Source: Todiramphus chloris collaris
Taxonomy: Eukaryota > Chordata > Aves > Coraciiformes > Alcedinidae
Assembly: GCA_025345505.1 (NCBI GenBank)
Contig: JANVCC010000073.1
Location: 10,078,628 to 10,142,627, forward strand
Length of the DNA: 64,000 bases
Direction: 5' to 3'
The notes below the pieces were generated by a model. That model was given only the letters and a program-made list of their open reading frames with translations. It ran no database searches and was not told the DNA's origin. Position numbers and translations under genes: made by a program. Positions 1-13,505 of the stretch are shown piece by piece (the first letter of the stretch is position 1; each line of letters begins with the position of its first letter).

Positions 1-3000
1 ACTTCTTCCCAGGCATAACAATAACATTCTCCTCTATACTGCTAGGCACTTGCATATAACCTCTGTAGTTTCAAAGCAATCTCATACCAAATCCACATGA
101 ATCATTTGTCTACCTGAATGTATTCTGGTCTAGTTCCGAGTAATCAAAACCTACTCTATTTACCTATGTTCTGTATTTTATTTGCTCACCCATTTCACAG
201 TGTAGTTATTTTTTTCTTGGACAAATCTATGAATGTTAACGTAATTAGTTTATTCCTTGTAACCTTTCCAAGTGCAGTCAGTAACAATTGCATAGTATCA
301 TTTTCTCTGAAGTCCAGTTTTTCTGTGACAAACCTGCAAAGAACACATCTTCCATTGCCAACCCACATGCAAATGTACTTGGCTATAATTACTACAGCAA
401 CATAAAATGGCTAATAAAAAGGAATGAATGAATGAAGCATAATTATACTTAACACAGTAACTTGAAGATTTAGTTTGCTCAGTAATGAATACTTTGAAAT
501 TCACTTATACTACATCTTCTTAGGGTTTTCTGGGAAATATCATCTTCTGAAATTATGAGAGAGATGGTGTTTGTTTCCTACACTGAAATGCAATTTGTCC
601 TGCAAACCATTTCACGGTCTTTGACCTCAGATGGCTGCCCTGAACGTGGATTTTTCCCATTAACACTTTTACTGCAAATGGAAATAACATTCCCTTGCTG
701 TCAGGCTGTTAGTGCCAAGGGCTGCATTCTGGCTAGGGTTTCATGCAGGCAGATACTGGTAAGGGGAAATTTGCAAGTATAATTCTATTTTGTCACCACT
801 CAAACCACTGAAAACAATCCAGATAAGCAAACAGAAACTTTTGGGGAAGAGAAAAGAGGCGGAAAACATCTAATGCATAAACGTGTGAGCTGAACAAAAT
901 CAAAATCTAGAGTCTAAATTTAATGATCATATGTAATCACATACAGCTTCTTTTTAAGTCACTTTTGGCAGAAAATTAATTCAATACACAAACAAGAAAG
1001 AATTGAACTTGAGGTCACATTGCACAACCTCATTCCTCTCTAGACTTTGTCAATGGTATGATTTATGACACAGTTCCAAAGTGCTAAGATCAATACTAGT
1101 GATAATCTTGTACTCTTATATGGCTTTCTGTTTATTTGTCACAGTTAAAAACAGTTTATAAAAGATCTGAAATGCACAGCCCCTTAGAGATATTTAAGGA
1201 GCTGTCTTCTAGCTACTAGAATCATAACTGCCATTTTACATGATGTGTACAGTGATACTGATCTACTGGGCAATACAATTCCATCCCTCTAAGTGTGCTG
1301 TGAATAGAACACATGCCTTGGAACAGAGCATTGGCTCACTGTTGCCTTGGCCAGATATTGGTTTTTAGTGCCAGCATGCATAAACAGAACTCTTTGAGAG
1401 ACTTGACACCTCTTTTAGCCCTAGGGTCTCTGTAGGTGGAGGGATTCATTCACATAGCTGGACTGGAGCTGTGCTGTACAGGACATGTTTTTTGAGTTTT
1501 CACATTCTGTATCTCCAGAAGCAGATGGGTACTCGACAGAGGTGAATCATGGCAATGTAGCCTCAAAATCTTTCATAAATTGCTTCCTATTGGTAAAAAT
1601 TGGGATGTTTGTGATTCCCACAAGCCTTCCTGTTCTGCTGGAGCACGTTATAGCTGTGTGTTTTGGACATTCAATTTTTAGTTTTTTCCAAGGTGTTGAA
1701 AATGCTTTCTGTGTGGCAGTATGCAAGGATGTGTAGATATTGATCCTGTTAAACTATTGTTTGCTTTCAGGAATTGCAAAGGACTGGACTTTTCAATCCA
1801 AGTGGCTGCTTCCTGTTCTCCATTCCTAATGATGTAGATAGCACAGAGAAGAGATCTGAATGTGTAATTATGATTGCAAATTTGAAATACATTCAAATGG
1901 TAGGTTTTTCCTCTTGTACTTTTAACTCCTCTCCCCCATTTCATTTTTGCCAGTCAAATAGCTATACAAAAACTGTGAAAAATCAAATCCTTGGAACTGC
2001 ATATTTTTTTTTTATTCAAGGAAATAATATTCCATCTCTTTACTGTGGTGTTGAAAGGATTCTCAAAGGAATTTGTGAGTGATTTCAGAATATTTTAGGA
2101 TCTGACTCAATCCCAGGAGACAGGCTACACATTTTGAAAAGTGAATAAGAATATATCTTAAACTGACTTAGCCCAAATGTTGGTATTCACAATGTGGCAA
2201 AGGCAGCTTCAGGGGTTGGGAATATGATGCATCCCACCTCTGGCAGGTGGTATGGTGTCACCTCATCTGCTGGTATTTCTGGTCCTCTTTCCCTCCTGGT
2301 CTGTCATCTCTGTGGATTGTACAGGAGACTGCCTTTAATTCACATATTGTCTTTCACAGAGTGGGACCTCAAATGTAGCTAATAATTTTACCTATGGCTG
2401 TCATGCAAGTGTTAGGAACAATCAGGTAGGAAACAAAACTAACTCGAAGACATTTATTGCTTACAAAAGAAAGAAAAAAAAATGTCTCTTTACATAATCT
2501 TAGACTCTTGATTCTCTTTCTCCTCTCCAAAATAATCGTTTTCAGCAATATGCAGGAGCTTTATAATAATTTAAATTTGGTGCTGAGTAAGTGACATCAA
2601 GAGTGTGTTGTTGCAGGGATCACTACAAAGAATTGCCCATTCTTTGTCATTATTACAGACCATTAGATGCCAATCTCATAACAATAACAATGGTTCACAA
2701 GTAAGAGACTGAGGCTTTTGAAAATCCTAATGGTGTCTATCATAATTTCATTCATGACCCTGATGCAGTAGTAAAATGTTAATAGTGTTAGGAATAATTG
2801 AATCCTTGCCTTATTACATATGGACTCATTTGAAAGCTCATTATTTATTTGGCAAGTACTTAGCATAACAAATTAATCTAAAGTGACACATGAGAATAAA
2901 GTATGTAAATCAAAATGAAAGCTGAAATCAAGATTAAAAAGGTAAGATCTAGCCTATTTATATCACTAGTAAAAATGTTTTGATAAGTGGAAGAGTTTCA

Positions 3001-3107
3001 AATAGCCATAGAAACTAAAGAGACAAAACTATAGATGAAGGTGGAGTTAACTGCAATTCGAGAATTTATTCATGGGAGAAGGGTACAGTGTCCAGGCACA
3101 CTCACAT
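1..3107. other. Unique AT-rich DNA, no gene seen
   Basis: I see no repeat family, RNA gene or convincing exon here. The open frames, none above about 100 codons, match no protein family I know and overlap on both strands, as expected by chance in AT-rich DNA. The only simple sequence is a short GAAT run near 422-437 and small A/T runs. Confidence 0.6.
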
Positions 3108-3252
3108 GTAACTTGGTGTCATCTGGCAACTTACTGAGGGTGCCTTTGATCCCCTTGTCCAGATATTTTATAAAGATATTAAAGAGAACAGGTGCCAATA
3201 CTGAGCCCTGTGGAACACCACTTGTGACCAGCCTCCAACTGTATTATCTTCA
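3108..3252 (-). mobile_element. CR1 LINE fragment, reverse transcriptase part
   Basis: This is a small piece of CR1 ORF2 read on the minus strand. The + strand shows the reversed signature of the region between RT motifs B and C: AACTTGGTGTCATC, then AATACTGAGCCCTGTGG, then CACCACTTGTGACC. Translated on the minus strand these give [13 protein letters not shown] and [10 protein letters not shown], so the catalytic F-A-D-D box has decayed to L-P-D-D. Both ends are missing: there is no 3' tail, and similarity fades after about 3252. It is an old, dead fragment. The plus-strand open frame running through it at 3035-3256 is only its antisense shadow. Confidence 0.85.
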
Positions 3253-6200
3253 CTGAAGCCAGAACTTAATCTTTAATTCCTCACCATGTGTTCTCTTGAG
3301 TTTCATAGAAGAACAGGTGAAGTGAGGATAGGTGTCTCAAGGTAGATGGTTATGCACACTGAAAGATATTCATGACCTTGGGGAAGAGAAAAGAGAGCAT
3401 AGGAACTAAATGGGAGTGGTTCAGTTTCACTGTTAGCATAAGCAAATATGAGTACACTTGCAGCCTGTGGTGGTTTCAGCTGCATAGCTGCTGGATGGGG
3501 CATTTTCTTGAAATATGCTTCAGAGTATTTACTGCATAAGAAAATGTTATTGTTTCTTTTTTCATTGCTTGTTCACTTTATTTGGGTCACAATTCAACAA
3601 AGCATTTAAGCATTTCACACAGGTGAATGGTTCTATTGAATTAAAAGTTAAGCACATATTTGAGAACTTTGCTAGTTCAAGGCTTTAATCATAAAATGTC
3701 CTAAATTGGTCACTGCAGCCATTAGTATGAATCAGCAAGATTTACCTCTTTGAATCCCATGAACATTGGAGCACAGTTCTCATACAAGGCCTTTGCCTTT
3801 TTTATGAGATATAGCTCATTTCAGGGAACTGCAAAATCATAACCTACTGGTCTCTAGGCCATGTGGTATGGATCCATATGGAAATTAAGCAGACAAACTG
3901 GAACTGCTTTTAAAAGTGTAAGACCAAGTACCTGTATGAATCCATAGTAATTTAGGAGGATCATGAATGTTTTAATTACTATTAGGATTTTTGGATATTA
4001 AAAAAATGTGGTTTGTTTAGCTAAAGTGTCAGCATTTGAGAAACAAAAAAAAAAAGGGAACTGTTGCAATTTAAAGTTAATCAAATAGAATGCATACCTT
4101 TTAAACACAGAATAAAAACCTGAAGGAGCTTAAGGATCTCAGCTCAAACAATGATTTCTAATCAATTCTAACTGGTTCTAGTAGACATGCAGCATTGTAT
4201 TAATAAGGAGAATTAGCAAAAGGGCACAACTTTATATGATGACTCACAATAAACACTTTCAACAGAAGAACTTTATTAAGCCAGTTTCCTGTGAAATGAA
4301 ATTAGTAATTTGCTACATATGCTTTATTTTTCAATAAAAATATTCAGCTACAAGTAATTTTGGAAGGAATATTTTATTCTTTAGGAAGAAAGTAAGAAAA
4401 AAGTCCACATAACACTCAGTTGTATAGCTTCAAATGGACTTTGAGTTCACCATAGTTGAAATGTTAAATGTTCTAAAATGCAGAGTTTCAGACTCATGTT
4501 TCAAAGTTTAAGCTGGTGTCTGTCAGACTCAGGATGATTTTATCATCAGGATGATAAAGATTTCCTTGTCCACTCCAGAATGCAAAGTGATGCAACTGCA
4601 TAAGACCACTGCATACTACAAGCAATAGATTTTCTGGTTTTTGTCAGCATAGTGTGTGGCATTCTGAAGTATTTCCAATATGTGTGGTATTAGACAAATC
4701 TAACTTTTGTGAAATAAAATTAATATAAAATGTCCACTTTCCCAAATTTCCAGTGATTCATCAGTTAAAAGAAAAAAGGGTCAGATAAAATATGATGATA
4801 AGTTTGGACAATGAATTTAGAAGAATCAATGGAGCAGTTGATTTGCAGCAGCCACAGACCCATGTGTTTCATGGAGTTTCATTGTAGTTTTACCTTTGAT
4901 CAAACCAGGACAAAATCTGCAGATGCAATGACAAAGGAGTGAAAGAGGCATTCTTAAATGGAAAATTTAGAGTTTGTGACAGCTGTGAATAAGATGTATC
5001 TGGTGAGTGACAAATAATGCTTTCACATCAGCGTCATCCCAGTAGCTTTTTGCTGAGCTATAACAGGAAACATTATAATCAGGGACATTCAAACTCTCCT
5101 TCTAAGAAGTAACAGTGTACTCAAGTGTCTTTTTTGAAGGATAAATGAGAAATGTTTTCACCTTACCCATATACATAGACATTTATTCATGGGTTCTTTT
5201 GTTTCAACTTTTATTCAACTACTTTTTTCTATACTTGCCACCAACTTTGACAAAATGCTTACTGTCAGTCTTAATTAACAGTGACCTTGAAAGTCGTACT
5301 TTTCAAAATATAATTTTGGTGACTTAAAATATGTGTTAACATGCTTAATATGCTAATTAATATTGTAGAGTATATTCATTAATTAATATTTAAGCTTTTT
5401 CTATACAAATTTATACCCATTTAAGAAAAAAAAAATGAATGTTCAGTAATTTAAATTTTAGGTAAGACAACAGAAACTTTATCACTGGCAACCTGTGGTA
5501 CATTAAAGAAACAACAATATCATTTTACATTGTTAGTAACCTTTCCTTCTCCCTGAATTGTTTATGGAATTCTTTCAAATGATAGACACACAAAATGTCT
5601 CCTCTGTTACATCCAGACAAAGCAAGAAGAGAAAGTTATTCCTTTTGCAGTTTTCAAATGCCATAATATATTTATACATTCTTGTGAAAAAGGTTAATTT
5701 AGGGAGGGAGGAGGGAGTGACAAAAAGTATGAACCATAAAGAACTTTTCTTTGTTTCCAGTAAATCGACCTTTGCTTGTGAGTTCAGAGCAGTTCAGTGG
5801 AGAAAAAAGATGTCTGACATCAGAGTACAAAACAACCTGAGGTTTTGGATTTCATGTGCATTGGACACATGAGTTTACCCATTCTTCTTTATTTACTAGT
5901 ATATAACTGAATCCATATGAGGAGTATCTTTGATGGAACGCAGTTAAAGTATCAGTTATAGGCCAGTGGGAAGCAGGAAGAAATCTAATGAACATCCTGA
6001 CCCTATACCAGGCTAATGGAGTAAATGCAGGTACTCTACCACAGGTTTTAAAATACATTTTATTTAGTCTGCAATTCCTATTCTTTATGTCAGAGCCAGA
6101 TAATAAACTACCTCAGATGAAGAGTTGTGGATCCAGTTTTCTGGCCTTGTTTTTTTCCAAGACACCAGCATACATCACCAGTTCCAATTGCAAAAGGAAA

Positions 6201-7112
6201 TGGATATGCTCAGTAGCCAGCATAGTTTTCTGCTACTTGTGTGGCTTACATTATACAAGCTGAAAAGTTAATCATGCTTTCTGCTGGTTTTATGTACTCA
6301 CTATATATCATAATATGGGGATATTTGAAGCTACTGGAGTTGGAAGAATCTCTACTTCATTTTCTATGAGTACTGTTTTCATAAGCTATATGGCTGATGC
6401 TATACTTACTGGAGTAATTAAATGTTATAAAACTACTTTCAGTAGTACCTTAGGGTGAGATTAGAGAAATAATTGTACTGGCCAGTTTTGAAATCTATAG
6501 CCATAATAATCTACACTTGTATTTTAATACTTGTTATATTTTAGGAATGTCAAATGCAGAACCATTACAAAATGCATGTGTCCTGCATATTTAGTTAATT
6601 AGGCACAACTTAAACTTTCTTTTAATATAAAAGCCATGAAAGGTATGGAGAGAAAATCCTACAACATTAAGCTGTTATATCTTCTTTAGTATGCAATCAG
6701 ATAAAGTAATACCTGAATGGGAATTATCATATCCTACATTGAAAATGAGAGAATAGTGAAATCCCAGTAATAGTGCACCTGTCTCCATTTTAACTGTTTA
6801 CATGTCAATGTTTTTAATGAGCTGAATGAATTGGGATGAGAATTCAGGGAGTGAATATCAACTGAAAAACAAAACCAACAAAAAAATGGAATGGGGCAGA
6901 AAAATTCATATGATGATATGAAGAGATGCAAAAAAGGAGAAATAAATGGGGTGTAAGAAAATTCAATTTTCTACCTTAAGGTTATCAATAAGGAAAGACT
7001 GCAATTCTCCCTTGACCTTTCCTGACATATGTAAGGGTCCTCTGTGAAAGGTACGTAATTTTAGTTTGTGTCACACTATAAGGCTGCTGCCTGTGACCTG
7101 AAGAGTAACATT
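3253..7112. other. Unique AT-rich DNA, no gene seen
   Basis: No repeat or gene is recognised over almost 3.9 kb. There are AT-rich palindromic patches, for example around 5340-5395 where TTAATATG and ATTAATAT recur. Open frames of up to 104 codons match nothing and are treated as chance. Confidence 0.55.
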
Positions 7113-8852
7113 CAGCCACAGTCCAGGAGGTTCCTTCAGTGCACTGGTGATAACTTCTTGATGCAAATGGTGGAGGAGCCAACTAGGAGGGGAGCAATGC
7201 TGGATCTTATTCTCACCAACAAGGAGGGGCTGGTTGAAGCAGTGAGGGTTGAGGGAAGCCTTGGCCTTAGTGATCATGAGATGGTGGAGTTCTTGTCTGG
7301 TAGGAACAGGCTGTCAAGTAGGACCAAAACTCTGGATTTCAGGAGGGCCGACTTTGGCCTTTTCAGAAAATTGCTGGGTGAAATCTCATGGGACAGGTTA
7401 CTAGAGGGCAGAGGGGCTAATGATAGTTGGTTAATATTTAAGGACCTCTTCTTCCAAGCTCAGGGTCAGTGCATCCCAGCAGGTGGGAAATCGAGAAAGA
7501 GAGCTAGGAGACCTGCATGGTTAAGTAAGGAACTGCAGAGTAGACTTAAGAGGAAGAAGAGGGTCTACAGTTCATGGAAAGAGGGGCTGGCTACCTGGGA
7601 GGAGTATAGGACTGTTGTTAGAGAATGTAGAGAGGCAACTAGGAAGGCTAAGGCCTTGCTGGAACTCAACCTTGCAAGGGAGGTCAAGGGTAACAAAAAG
7701 GGCTTCTTCAAATATACTGCAGGAAAAGCTAAGGCTAGAGGCAACGTAGGCCCTCTGCTGAATGAGGCAGGTGCCCTGGTGACAGACGACACAAAGAAGG
7801 CAGAATTATTAAATGCCTTCTTTGTCTCTGTCTATACTGCTGAAGACTGTCCTCAAGAGCTCTTGACACCTGAGGCGCCAGAGGATAGCATGACTAAGGA
7901 CTCTTCCCTGGTTGATGAGGACTGGGTTAAAGAACAGCTGAGTAATCTGGACATCCATAAGTCCATGGGTCCCGATGGCATGCATCCAAGGATGCTGAGG
8001 GAGCTGGCACAGGTCATTACCAGACCACTCTCCATTATCTATAGTAAGTCATGGCACATAGGAGGGGTGCCTGGGGACTGGAGGAGGGCAAACATCACCC
8101 CAATCTTCAAAAGGGGCAAGAAGGAGGACCCTGGTAACTATAGACTGGTCAGTCTCACCTCCATCCCTGGAAAGATAATGGAGCAACTTATCCTTGACAC
8201 TATCCTTAGGCATTTCAAGGACAAGAGGGTCATCAGGAGCAATCAACATGGTTTTATCAAGGGGAGGTCATGTTTGACCAACCTGATAACCTTTTACGAG
8301 GACATAACCAGGTGGATAGATGATGGTAGAGCAGTGGATGTGGTTTTTCTTGATTTCTCTAAGACATCTGACACTGTCTCCCACAGCATCCTTCTTGCTA
8401 AACTGAGACAGTGTGGTCTGCTTTATCAGGTAGTGAGGCGGATTGGGAATTGGTTGAAAGAAAGAAGCCAGAGAACTGTGGTCAATGGAATGGAGTCCAG
8501 CTGGAGGCCTGTAACCAGTGGGGTTCCACAGGGGTTGGTGCTAGGACCAGTTCTGCTTAACCTGTTCATCAGTGACCTGGATGAGGGCACAGAGAGCACT
8601 GTGAGCAAGTTTGCTGATGATAACAAGCTGGGTGGAGTGTCTGACACCCCAGCAGGCTGTGCTGCCATTCAGCGAGACCTGGACAGGCTGGAGGGTTGGG
8701 CAGGAAGAAATTTGATGAAATTCTATAAGGGCAAGTGCAGAGTCCTGCACCTGGGAAGAACAACCCCAGGTATTAGTATAGATTGGGGACTTAGCTGTTG
8801 GAAGTCAGTGAAGGGGAAAAGGACCAGGGGGTCCTGGTTGATGGGAGGCTGA
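7113..8852 (+). pseudogene. CR1 ORF2 remnant: endonuclease end and reverse transcriptase
   Basis: This ORF2 frame is open for about 580 codons inside the CR1. The frame opens a little upstream at 7068, but the start codon there lies in flanking DNA. Visible in order: the end of the AP-endonuclease domain ([26 protein letters not shown]), the linker, then RT motifs [39 protein letters not shown], motif [15 protein letters not shown], motif [13 protein letters not shown] and motif [10 protein letters not shown] with both catalytic aspartates. Substitutions at normally conserved sites (SKAFD to SKTSD, PQGSVLG to PQGLVLG) argue against activity. Near 8800-8850 the homology moves to another frame, ending this frame at 8852. 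It lacks the endonuclease N-terminus and any ORF1. Confidence 0.9.
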
Positions 8853-9319
8853 CCATGAGCCAGCAGTGTGCTCTTGTGGCCAAGAGGGCCAATGCCATCC
8901 TGGGGTGTATTAGAAGGGGTGTAGCTAGTAGGTTGAGAGAGGTTCTCCTGCCTCTTTACTCTGCCCTAGTGAGGCCACATCTGGAATACTGTGTCCAGTT
9001 CTGGGCCCCCCAGTTTAAGAAGGACATGGAACTGCTGGAGAGGGTCCAGCACAGGGCTACAAAGATGATTAAGGGAGTGGAACATCTCTCTTATGAGGAT
9101 AGACTGAGGGAGCTGGGGCTTTTTAGCTTAGAGAAAAGAAGACTAAGGGGTGATTTAATCAATGTTTATAAATATATGAAGGGTAAGTGCCGGGAAGATG
9201 GAGCCAGGCTCTTCTCGGTGATGCCCAATGATAGGACAAGGGGTAATGGGTTGAAGCTGAGGCACAGGAAGTTTCATGTAAACATAAGGAAAAATATTTT
9301 CACAGTGAGGTTGACATAA
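8798..9319 (+). pseudogene. CR1 ORF2 C-terminal part in a shifted frame
   Basis: This 173-codon frame carries the rest of CR1 ORF2 downstream of the [70 protein letters not shown] and [10 protein letters not shown], the standard order of the CR1 C-terminal region. It is in a different frame from the RT part, so at least one frameshift separates them between about 8800 and 8850. An in-frame stop ends it at 9319. The family homology continues past that stop (WNRLP, VVESSSLEIFKT) to about 9410. The methionine at 8798 is simply the first in the frame and is not a real start. Confidence 0.88.
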
Positions 9320-9498
9320 CCCTGGAACAGGCTGCCGGGGGGGTTGTGGAGTCTTCCTCTCTGGAGATATTCAAGACCTGCCTGGACACATTTCTGTGTC
9401 ACCTGTTCTAGGTGATCCTGCTCTGGCAGGGGGGTTGGACTAGATGATCTCTCAAGGTCCCTTCCAGCCCTTGACATTCTATGATTCTATGATTCTGT

Positions 9499-12400
9499 AG
9501 TTATTCTTCAGTTCTGGATTTATCCATGCATCCTCATTACTATAAAACTTATTTGGGTTCCAGTCAGAGCTGTGCCATCATTGTAGCTCATTTGGATTCT
9601 TCTAGACATTACAATCCTCTGAAATTTCTTGGCAGGCACAGCTGGTTGGAATTCAGCTTGATTCAATTTCACTTTAATTTAAAGAAGATGAACACTAGTC
9701 CTTTAACTGATTCTAGGAAGTGTTTCCAGCAAACTGCAGTTACTTTTCAAGGCCAGGTTATAGAAGGATCAGTACAGTATATTTTCTAAAAGATGCCATA
9801 GAGGAGCAAGTTGCACAGCAATAAAAACATTTTTAAACTGCTTCAACGTGCTTTTATTGTGAACTATTGGAAGAGATGGAAACATCCCATCCAGTGGGTG
9901 GAAATGGTGCCTTCCTATGTCATGAGGGTAGAGGGTCCAAGTTCAGTTTGATCCATCAGTGATTGTTAATTCATCCAGACACTGCTATAATATGAGATTT
10001 CACATATTTACCATTAAATCCTATCTCCCATAAAAAAAGCATGTAAGATGTCATTTGTGTCTCTACATTTATATCTTTTGGTGGCTTTTTCTATTACCTG
10101 GAAGACTAGTCTTATAAAATGTCATGTTGTCACATACAATAAATCATATGTGGTGTTGGGATGCATCAGACATAGTGTATATAAAGGCATACTATGCAAA
10201 GTAACTATTCATGGATAATTTCTCTTACTGGGACCACAGATCCCACGGTTAAGTGTATGATCTCACAGATCCTTAGGTAATACAAAGTGGAATGCTGCTG
10301 TTCTTTTCATCATCCCCAAACACCTTTTGTGCTGCAGTTTTGCAGGTGTTAGGAGTTGCTCAGTGGGCTGGACAGACAGGCTATGGACAATTCTGTTTCA
10401 CTGTGAATTTGGTTAAGTTTTGAAATGTTTAATTTTAATGTCATTAAGAAACCGTTGAAGTGTGGTCTGTTGACAGATTCTGTAGAGAAAATAGGAACAA
10501 CTGATGTGGAGATGCAATTCATAACATTTAAATTAATTAGACTTTGCTGTACATTCCATGTATTCCAGAAAGGGTCCTGTCAGTCCCTCAGAAGTGTGAC
10601 ATACAGAGTTTGGGATGATTCTGTCTGTCTTATTTCTCCAAATTCTGATTGCCACAGAAATTACAGATAGAAATATCTGAACAATTAAACATAAATACAC
10701 TCTTTTCAGATCTATGTTTAAAAATATGTGACTTACCCAAGAGATTTTTGAGACTAAAGCAGGAAAGAATACCATCCTTACCTTCTCCTCAATTCCTCTT
10801 TATGTGTAGAATTCCTTTCATTGAAGGCTGATAATGTGAAACATGAATGCCATTGATATAATATATGTGAAACCTCTCTATCAAGCTTAACTGTAACTAG
10901 AATTTGTTCAACCTAAAATGTATTAATTATCCAGGAAAGGCAATGATTAATCACTAGTAACAGTATTATCTGTTTTTCTTCATAAATTCCCTGGATTTGG
11001 AACATAATATTGTGCCTTCATATGTGGCATGTGGTTTTCTTGTATGATATAAAAATTCATTTTGTTTCTTGGCTTTAACACAATTATTTCCTGCTGAAAG
11101 CTGTGGAAGCATTTTTAGATGTCTTTGTTGAGAGTATTGAAGATTCTAAGTTATACTTTTTGTAATTTTCATTACTGTGCACAAAATAAAATGCAATGTA
11201 GGATGCCTTACCAATTATCATCCTTTATTTTGGTTACATATAAAAGTATTCTGCTCTTACCAACTACTGCTGCCTCCCTGAACTTTGAACTTTTAAGGAA
11301 AACATGGAGCAATAGCATCAAATAGTAAAAATACATGCAGTGATCTACTGGATGTTGAATAGGATCCAGATGCCAAGTGCCAGCTGTTTCAGATGACAAA
11401 TGAGTTACGTGAGCTGGGCAAAGGTGCTTTATGTTCTTGGCCTCAGGGTGATAGGCAAAGGGAAATGTTCATGCAGATATACCTTCAGTTTCTAGGAAGT
11501 GTAGATGAAACTTCTCAGAGTGCTGTTTTTCAGTTTTGTTTTTTTTGTTGGTTTGTTTGTTGTTTTGGGGTTTTTTTTCTGTTATTGATTTCCCTCTCTC
11601 CACACGAAAAGTATCCAAAGTAATAATCAGTAGCAATAGAGAGGATAAATGAGGCAGAAAGCATAAATGAATTATGTAATTTAGAGAAAGTGAAATTCTG
11701 CAAAATTTATCATAAATATGATCTGTACATCACATTCTCTGTTTTGGAGACATAAGGTGTCTGCATGTACTGTTGACTTCAACAGAGGTAGAAGATACTC
11801 TTCAGGTTTTGTCCTAGGTATTAAAATCAGGGAAGACAGGTGGCAATTTCACAATATTCAGTAAATAGTGATGTTAGTTCACTTCCCACTTACAGGACAT
11901 TAATCAAATTGATTTGGATTGCTCAGATATTTAATTCTACTGCTAAATCTTAGCAGTTGTAAGGCTAACTGTTCAGTGTTGTTTGGCAATACATAATTGC
12001 CCTTTTGTTCGTGATTGTGTATAATTTGCGGTATTCTTAAACTGGTTGTAGATGTCAATCATTTCCCACAGAAAATGGATTTTACTCTTGACTGCTTTGA
12101 AGGATTTGTATGAAACAAGTAACCCCCTTGAAGCAGAAAAAACTATTCCAAAAATGTTTCAGTTTGACAGGAGTCTTACCTGTTTTGAGAAATATTTTAT
12201 TTTAAAGTCTTAAAAATTAAATTCAAAAACATTTGTTTTAAACCAATAAAAAGAAACAACATTCAGTAAGCCTGTTCAATGAACTATTAATTCTAAATAT
12301 TTTTGATATCTAAATCAGAATTGTCTGGGAACAACATAAATATTGGCCAATTTATGTTTTTTATTACTTGACATGTTAAAAAAACTAACCCTGAAACATC

Positions 12401-13505
12401 TCAGATTCATGAAAAATTTATTTTATTCCTTTTCACTTCAAAATTAATAAATGCACATATGAAATATATACCACATATAGGAAAACACAGCCATTACCAG
12501 ATGAGATGAGCTCAAATTTAATTAACAGCATTTAATGAACTGCATGTAACTAACTACACAACCATCAATAGACTGCCATTTTCTAGGATAAACGTCTCAT
12601 GCCACATCTGCTCATTGTCTCTTAGAGTGTTATCTTGTATATATGGCCTTTGTGAAAATAATATCTACTTGGCCTCACCTCCACCTTATTTCATGAACAG
12701 GTAAGACTGTCTTGGTTTTACTTATGTTGGTAGTTTTGTTTCAAATTTTAGTCTTTATTTCTTGTCCCTTGCTTCTGTTTAAGAACACATATTCTATTTG
12801 CAGAGATTTTTTTTTCCTTTCCCCCCTTACCTAGATGCTAAAATGTATTTATACAATAGTGATACATGTATTTTCTTGTCATCATTACAGTAATTTAGCT
12901 AGTCTTATCAGTAGTTATTAAAATAACCCAGAAATTGCATTATTTGATATCAGATGAAGTGCGATCTACATAACATTAAAAAGGAAAATTTATATAGAAT
13001 GAAAGTGCTTTTTATTGTGCATTTGTTTAGCTGTTATTTTCTTCATGTCACATCTATACTTTCTACTCATCCTGATGTTCACTCTCTTGATTGTTTAGGT
13101 CTATTGTGATATTTTTGGTGAAGGATAAAATAATGACTGAGAAGCCATAATTAATACTTTGACAGTGATTTACCCTAATATACACTTAGGAGAAGGAGGA
13201 ATTTCTCAACTAATCAAGAAAAAAATTCTCACAATTGAATCTGAGAAATATTTCTATTGCCAGTTTAGTATGGACTAACATTAGTCCAGAGCTCTCTGAC
13301 AACTAATTTATTAGTAAATTACTTCATCGAATCTCTTAATGGTTGAACAAACTCAAGCTCTGCACTCTCTTCATGGATGAAGGCATGGTCTTTATCCCAT
13401 GGGACATTAAACTTCTGGCTGATAATACAACTGAGTATCAAAGGCAGAAAGGCTTATAAATCATTTCTGTAATAAAATATAGGAATAAATAAGAATAAAC
13501 ATCAA
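9499..13505. other. Unique AT-rich DNA, no gene seen
   Basis: About 4 kb without a recognisable gene or interspersed repeat. The only landmark is a T/G-rich tract at 11525-11580, listed separately, and short T and C runs near 12805-12830. Confidence 0.55.
11525..11580. repeat. T/G-rich low-complexity tract
   Basis: This run of T is broken by G and GTTT units and ends in four G and eight T. It is one of several similar tracts in the window. It forms part of a 76-codon chance frame, which explains that frame's phenylalanine-rich translation. Confidence 0.85.

Larger units (their letters stand above)
7113..9498 (+). mobile_element. Long 5'-truncated CR1 LINE with largely open ORF2
   Basis: This CR1 retrotransposon copy holds the last part of the endonuclease, the whole reverse transcriptase and the 3' end. 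It starts abruptly at about 7113 in the endonuclease part and ends in a CR1 3' end (GGTTGGACTAGATGATC, a TCCAGCCC-type motif, then two to three ATTCTATG-type units near 9475-9498). A full avian CR1 is about 4-4.5 kb, so the 5' half is absent, as usual for target-primed insertion. The long open frame and high sequence complexity against an AT-rich background suggest a fairly recent copy. I could not find a clear target-site duplication by eye. Confidence 0.95.

Noticed and set aside
5340-5400. Palindromic TTAATATT-rich patch considered as an origin or hairpin
   Set aside because: It is AT-rich and of the kind expected by chance in this composition, with no other origin feature.
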